Shown here piece after piece: positions 53,518-54,364 of a stretch of 54,364 bases of DNA. Under the pieces are notes generated by a model. That model made no database searches and was not told the DNA's origin. It saw only the letters and a list, made by a program, of their open reading frames with translations. The first letter of the stretch is position 1; each line of letters starts with the position of its first letter. Position numbers and translations under genes: made by a program. This stretch comes from Mariniphaga sediminis (lineage in GTDB: Bacteria > Bacteroidota > Bacteroidia > Bacteroidales > Prolixibacteraceae). The stretch covers positions 1-54,364 of the forward strand of contig NZ_QWET01000028.1 of assembly GCF_003573545.1 (NCBI RefSeq), read 5' to 3'.

Positions 53518-54264
53518 TTACAATTCTCTTATTTTGATATTCCGGAAACGAGTCAGTCCGCCGTGGTCCTGCAGCCCGACATGGCCTTTTTCAGCCATCC
53601 CGTAATGCGGTTCGTCTTTCCATTTGCTTTTTGCTTTGCGCTCTTTCCAGTCCCGGCTCCACAACTCATACTCCACCACTTTTTCGCCATTCAGCCAGTG
53701 CTCCACATGGGGGCCGTTCACCACAATCTTTGAGCTGTTCCATTCCCCCGGAGGGTTGATTTCAGCGCCAGTGGTTTCATACATGGCGTAACAGGCAGCA
53801 GTAAACTGGTATTTTTCCCGTTTCCGCGTTATCCCGATATCATCGCTTAACTGATACTCGGGAGCCGTTTTATAAATGGTGTTTACAATATCTTCCTGTA
53901 CCCGGATAAATATCCCGGAGTTACTTAATGGCGAGATATTCCACTCAAGGTACAATTCAAAATTATCGTACTTCTTTTTGGTAATGATATCCCCGCCATG
54001 GTCGCTGCCTTTTCCCGAGTTATTCAGGACACCGTCAATCACTTTCCAGCCGTCTACCTTTCCTCCGTTAAACGTTTTCCAACCTTTTAACGAGACCCCG
54101 TTAAACAGAAGTTTCCAGCCTTCCTTTTTCTCTTCTTTTGTCAGCTTGTTTAGCTCTTCTTTTTGCAGGTCAGTTGCCTTTTCCCCTGATGCCCCCATTC
54201 CTAATAATGGGTTCAAAAAAAGGGTAAAAGCAGCCAACAGTGCTATTGGAATAATTTTTTTCAT
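53518..54264 (-). CDS. DUF1080 (3-keto-disaccharide hydrolase-like) protein
   Basis: 248 residues from the ATG at 54264. Signal peptide IIPIALLAAFTLFLNPLLGMG. DUF1080 is a concanavalin-like jelly roll: WKLLFNGVSLKGWKTFNGG (about 48-66), IITKKKYDNFELYLEWNI, SGIFIRVQEDIVN, APEYQLSDD, NPPGEWNSSKIVVNGPHVEHW and HVGLQDHGGLTRFRNIKI near the end. Family members hydrolyse 3-keto glycosides in the periplasm. No gene is visible between it and the right end of the window, so its operon cannot be judged; an unseen partner may lie upstream. Confidence 0.93.
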   Translation of the reverse strand: MKKIIPIALLAAFTLFLNPLLGMGASGEKATDLQKEELNKLTKEEKKEGWKLLFNGVSLKGWKTFNGGKVDGWKVIDGVLNNSGKGSDHGGDIITKKKYDNFELYLEWNISPLSNSGIFIRVQEDIVNTIYKTAPEYQLSDDIGITRKREKYQFTAACYAMYETTGAEINPPGEWNSSKIVVNGPHVEHWLNGEKVVEYELWSRDWKERKAKSKWKDEPHYGMAEKGHVGLQDHGGLTRFRNIKIREL

Positions 54265-54364
54265 TTGTCCGGTAATTTTACAGCCCGGTGGTGGTTGTGG
54301 CAACGTTGGTTACCACAACCGCGGGCAGTTTATTTAATTTGTTACATCTATGCAGGCATATCTG

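Noticed and set aside
53313-53537. 74-codon + strand frame in the repeat region
   Set aside because: Its phrases (PNAIFPS, EIFSLP) merely mirror the DNA repeats; it crosses a hairpin with T-run and shows no start context.
1-54364. Insertion sequence, transposase or phage genes
   Set aside because: No transposase, integrase, phage structural protein or terminal repeat pair of an IS was found, apart from the cassette-like element.

Overview
The window reads as a chromosomal segment of a Bacteroidota bacterium, most plausibly Bacteroidales/Marinilabiliales and Prolixibacteraceae-like (the family is inference). The evidence is a SusC/SusD pair, an OmpA protein with thrombospondin type 3 repeats, BACON and BatA-type proteins, a DUF5606-like protein, typical Bacteroidota sigma factors, and several TAnnTTTG boxes of the Bacteroidota primary sigma factor. 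By eye the base composition is moderate, with AT-rich intergenic regions.

Layout. (1) 1-9.1 kb: a four-gene polysaccharide-utilisation-like operon: SusC without its usual N-terminal extension, SusD, a 959-residue TIM-barrel-like secreted enzyme that I cannot place in a family, and a GH99/WbsX-like lipoprotein. It ends at a perfect hairpin shared with a convergent tRNA-Leu(GAG). (2) 9.5-16.9 kb: a small lipoprotein, purL, an AT-rich cassette-like insertion carrying a HEPN-like protein, a BACON lipoprotein with an outer-membrane barrel, and a DJ-1/PfpI protein. (3) 17-24.5 kb: an ECF sigma factor, a vitamin B12-receptor-like TonB receptor, a DUF5606-like protein, a DEDDh exonuclease, OmpA and argS. 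(4) 24.5-30.45 kb: the most unusual part. It holds an ECF sigma factor, a membrane anti-sigma-like protein with repeated modules and periplasmic TPRs, a membrane-anchored TPR-CHAT (caspase-like) protein, a 48-residue RGG-leader peptide and a predicted sRNA of about 70 nt. Three copies of one promoter motif (GAGGGTTACCTTTT-N11-GAAYAT-N5-TAGA) sit in front of the sigma gene, the peptide gene and the sRNA, so they look like one regulon. (5) 30.5-47.1 kb: housekeeping genes: a THUMP methyltransferase and serine acetyltransferase; guaA-ctp-pnuC-NR kinase in one tight operon; a LysM/PBP1 protein, ornithine aminotransferase, a BatA protein, hemolysin III, a pterin dehydratase, an alcohol dehydrogenase and a YbaK deacylase. 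(6) 47.4-53 kb: ilvD-ilvB-ilvN-ilvC on the minus strand, preceded by an uncatalogued 22-codon leader peptide with eight consecutive Ile/Leu/Val codons and a terminator, a classic ribosome-mediated attenuator layout. (7) 53-54.3 kb: a structured, repeat-bearing intergenic region and a DUF1080 protein.

How the genes fit together. The Sus operon imports and degrades an unknown glycan. The ilv operon, serine acetyltransferase, purL, guaA and pnuC/NR kinase serve amino acid, purine and NAD supply. The sigma/anti-sigma/CHAT/peptide/sRNA block looks like a self-contained envelope signalling or peptide-maturation system. All functional statements come from sequence motifs read by eye; no database search was run.
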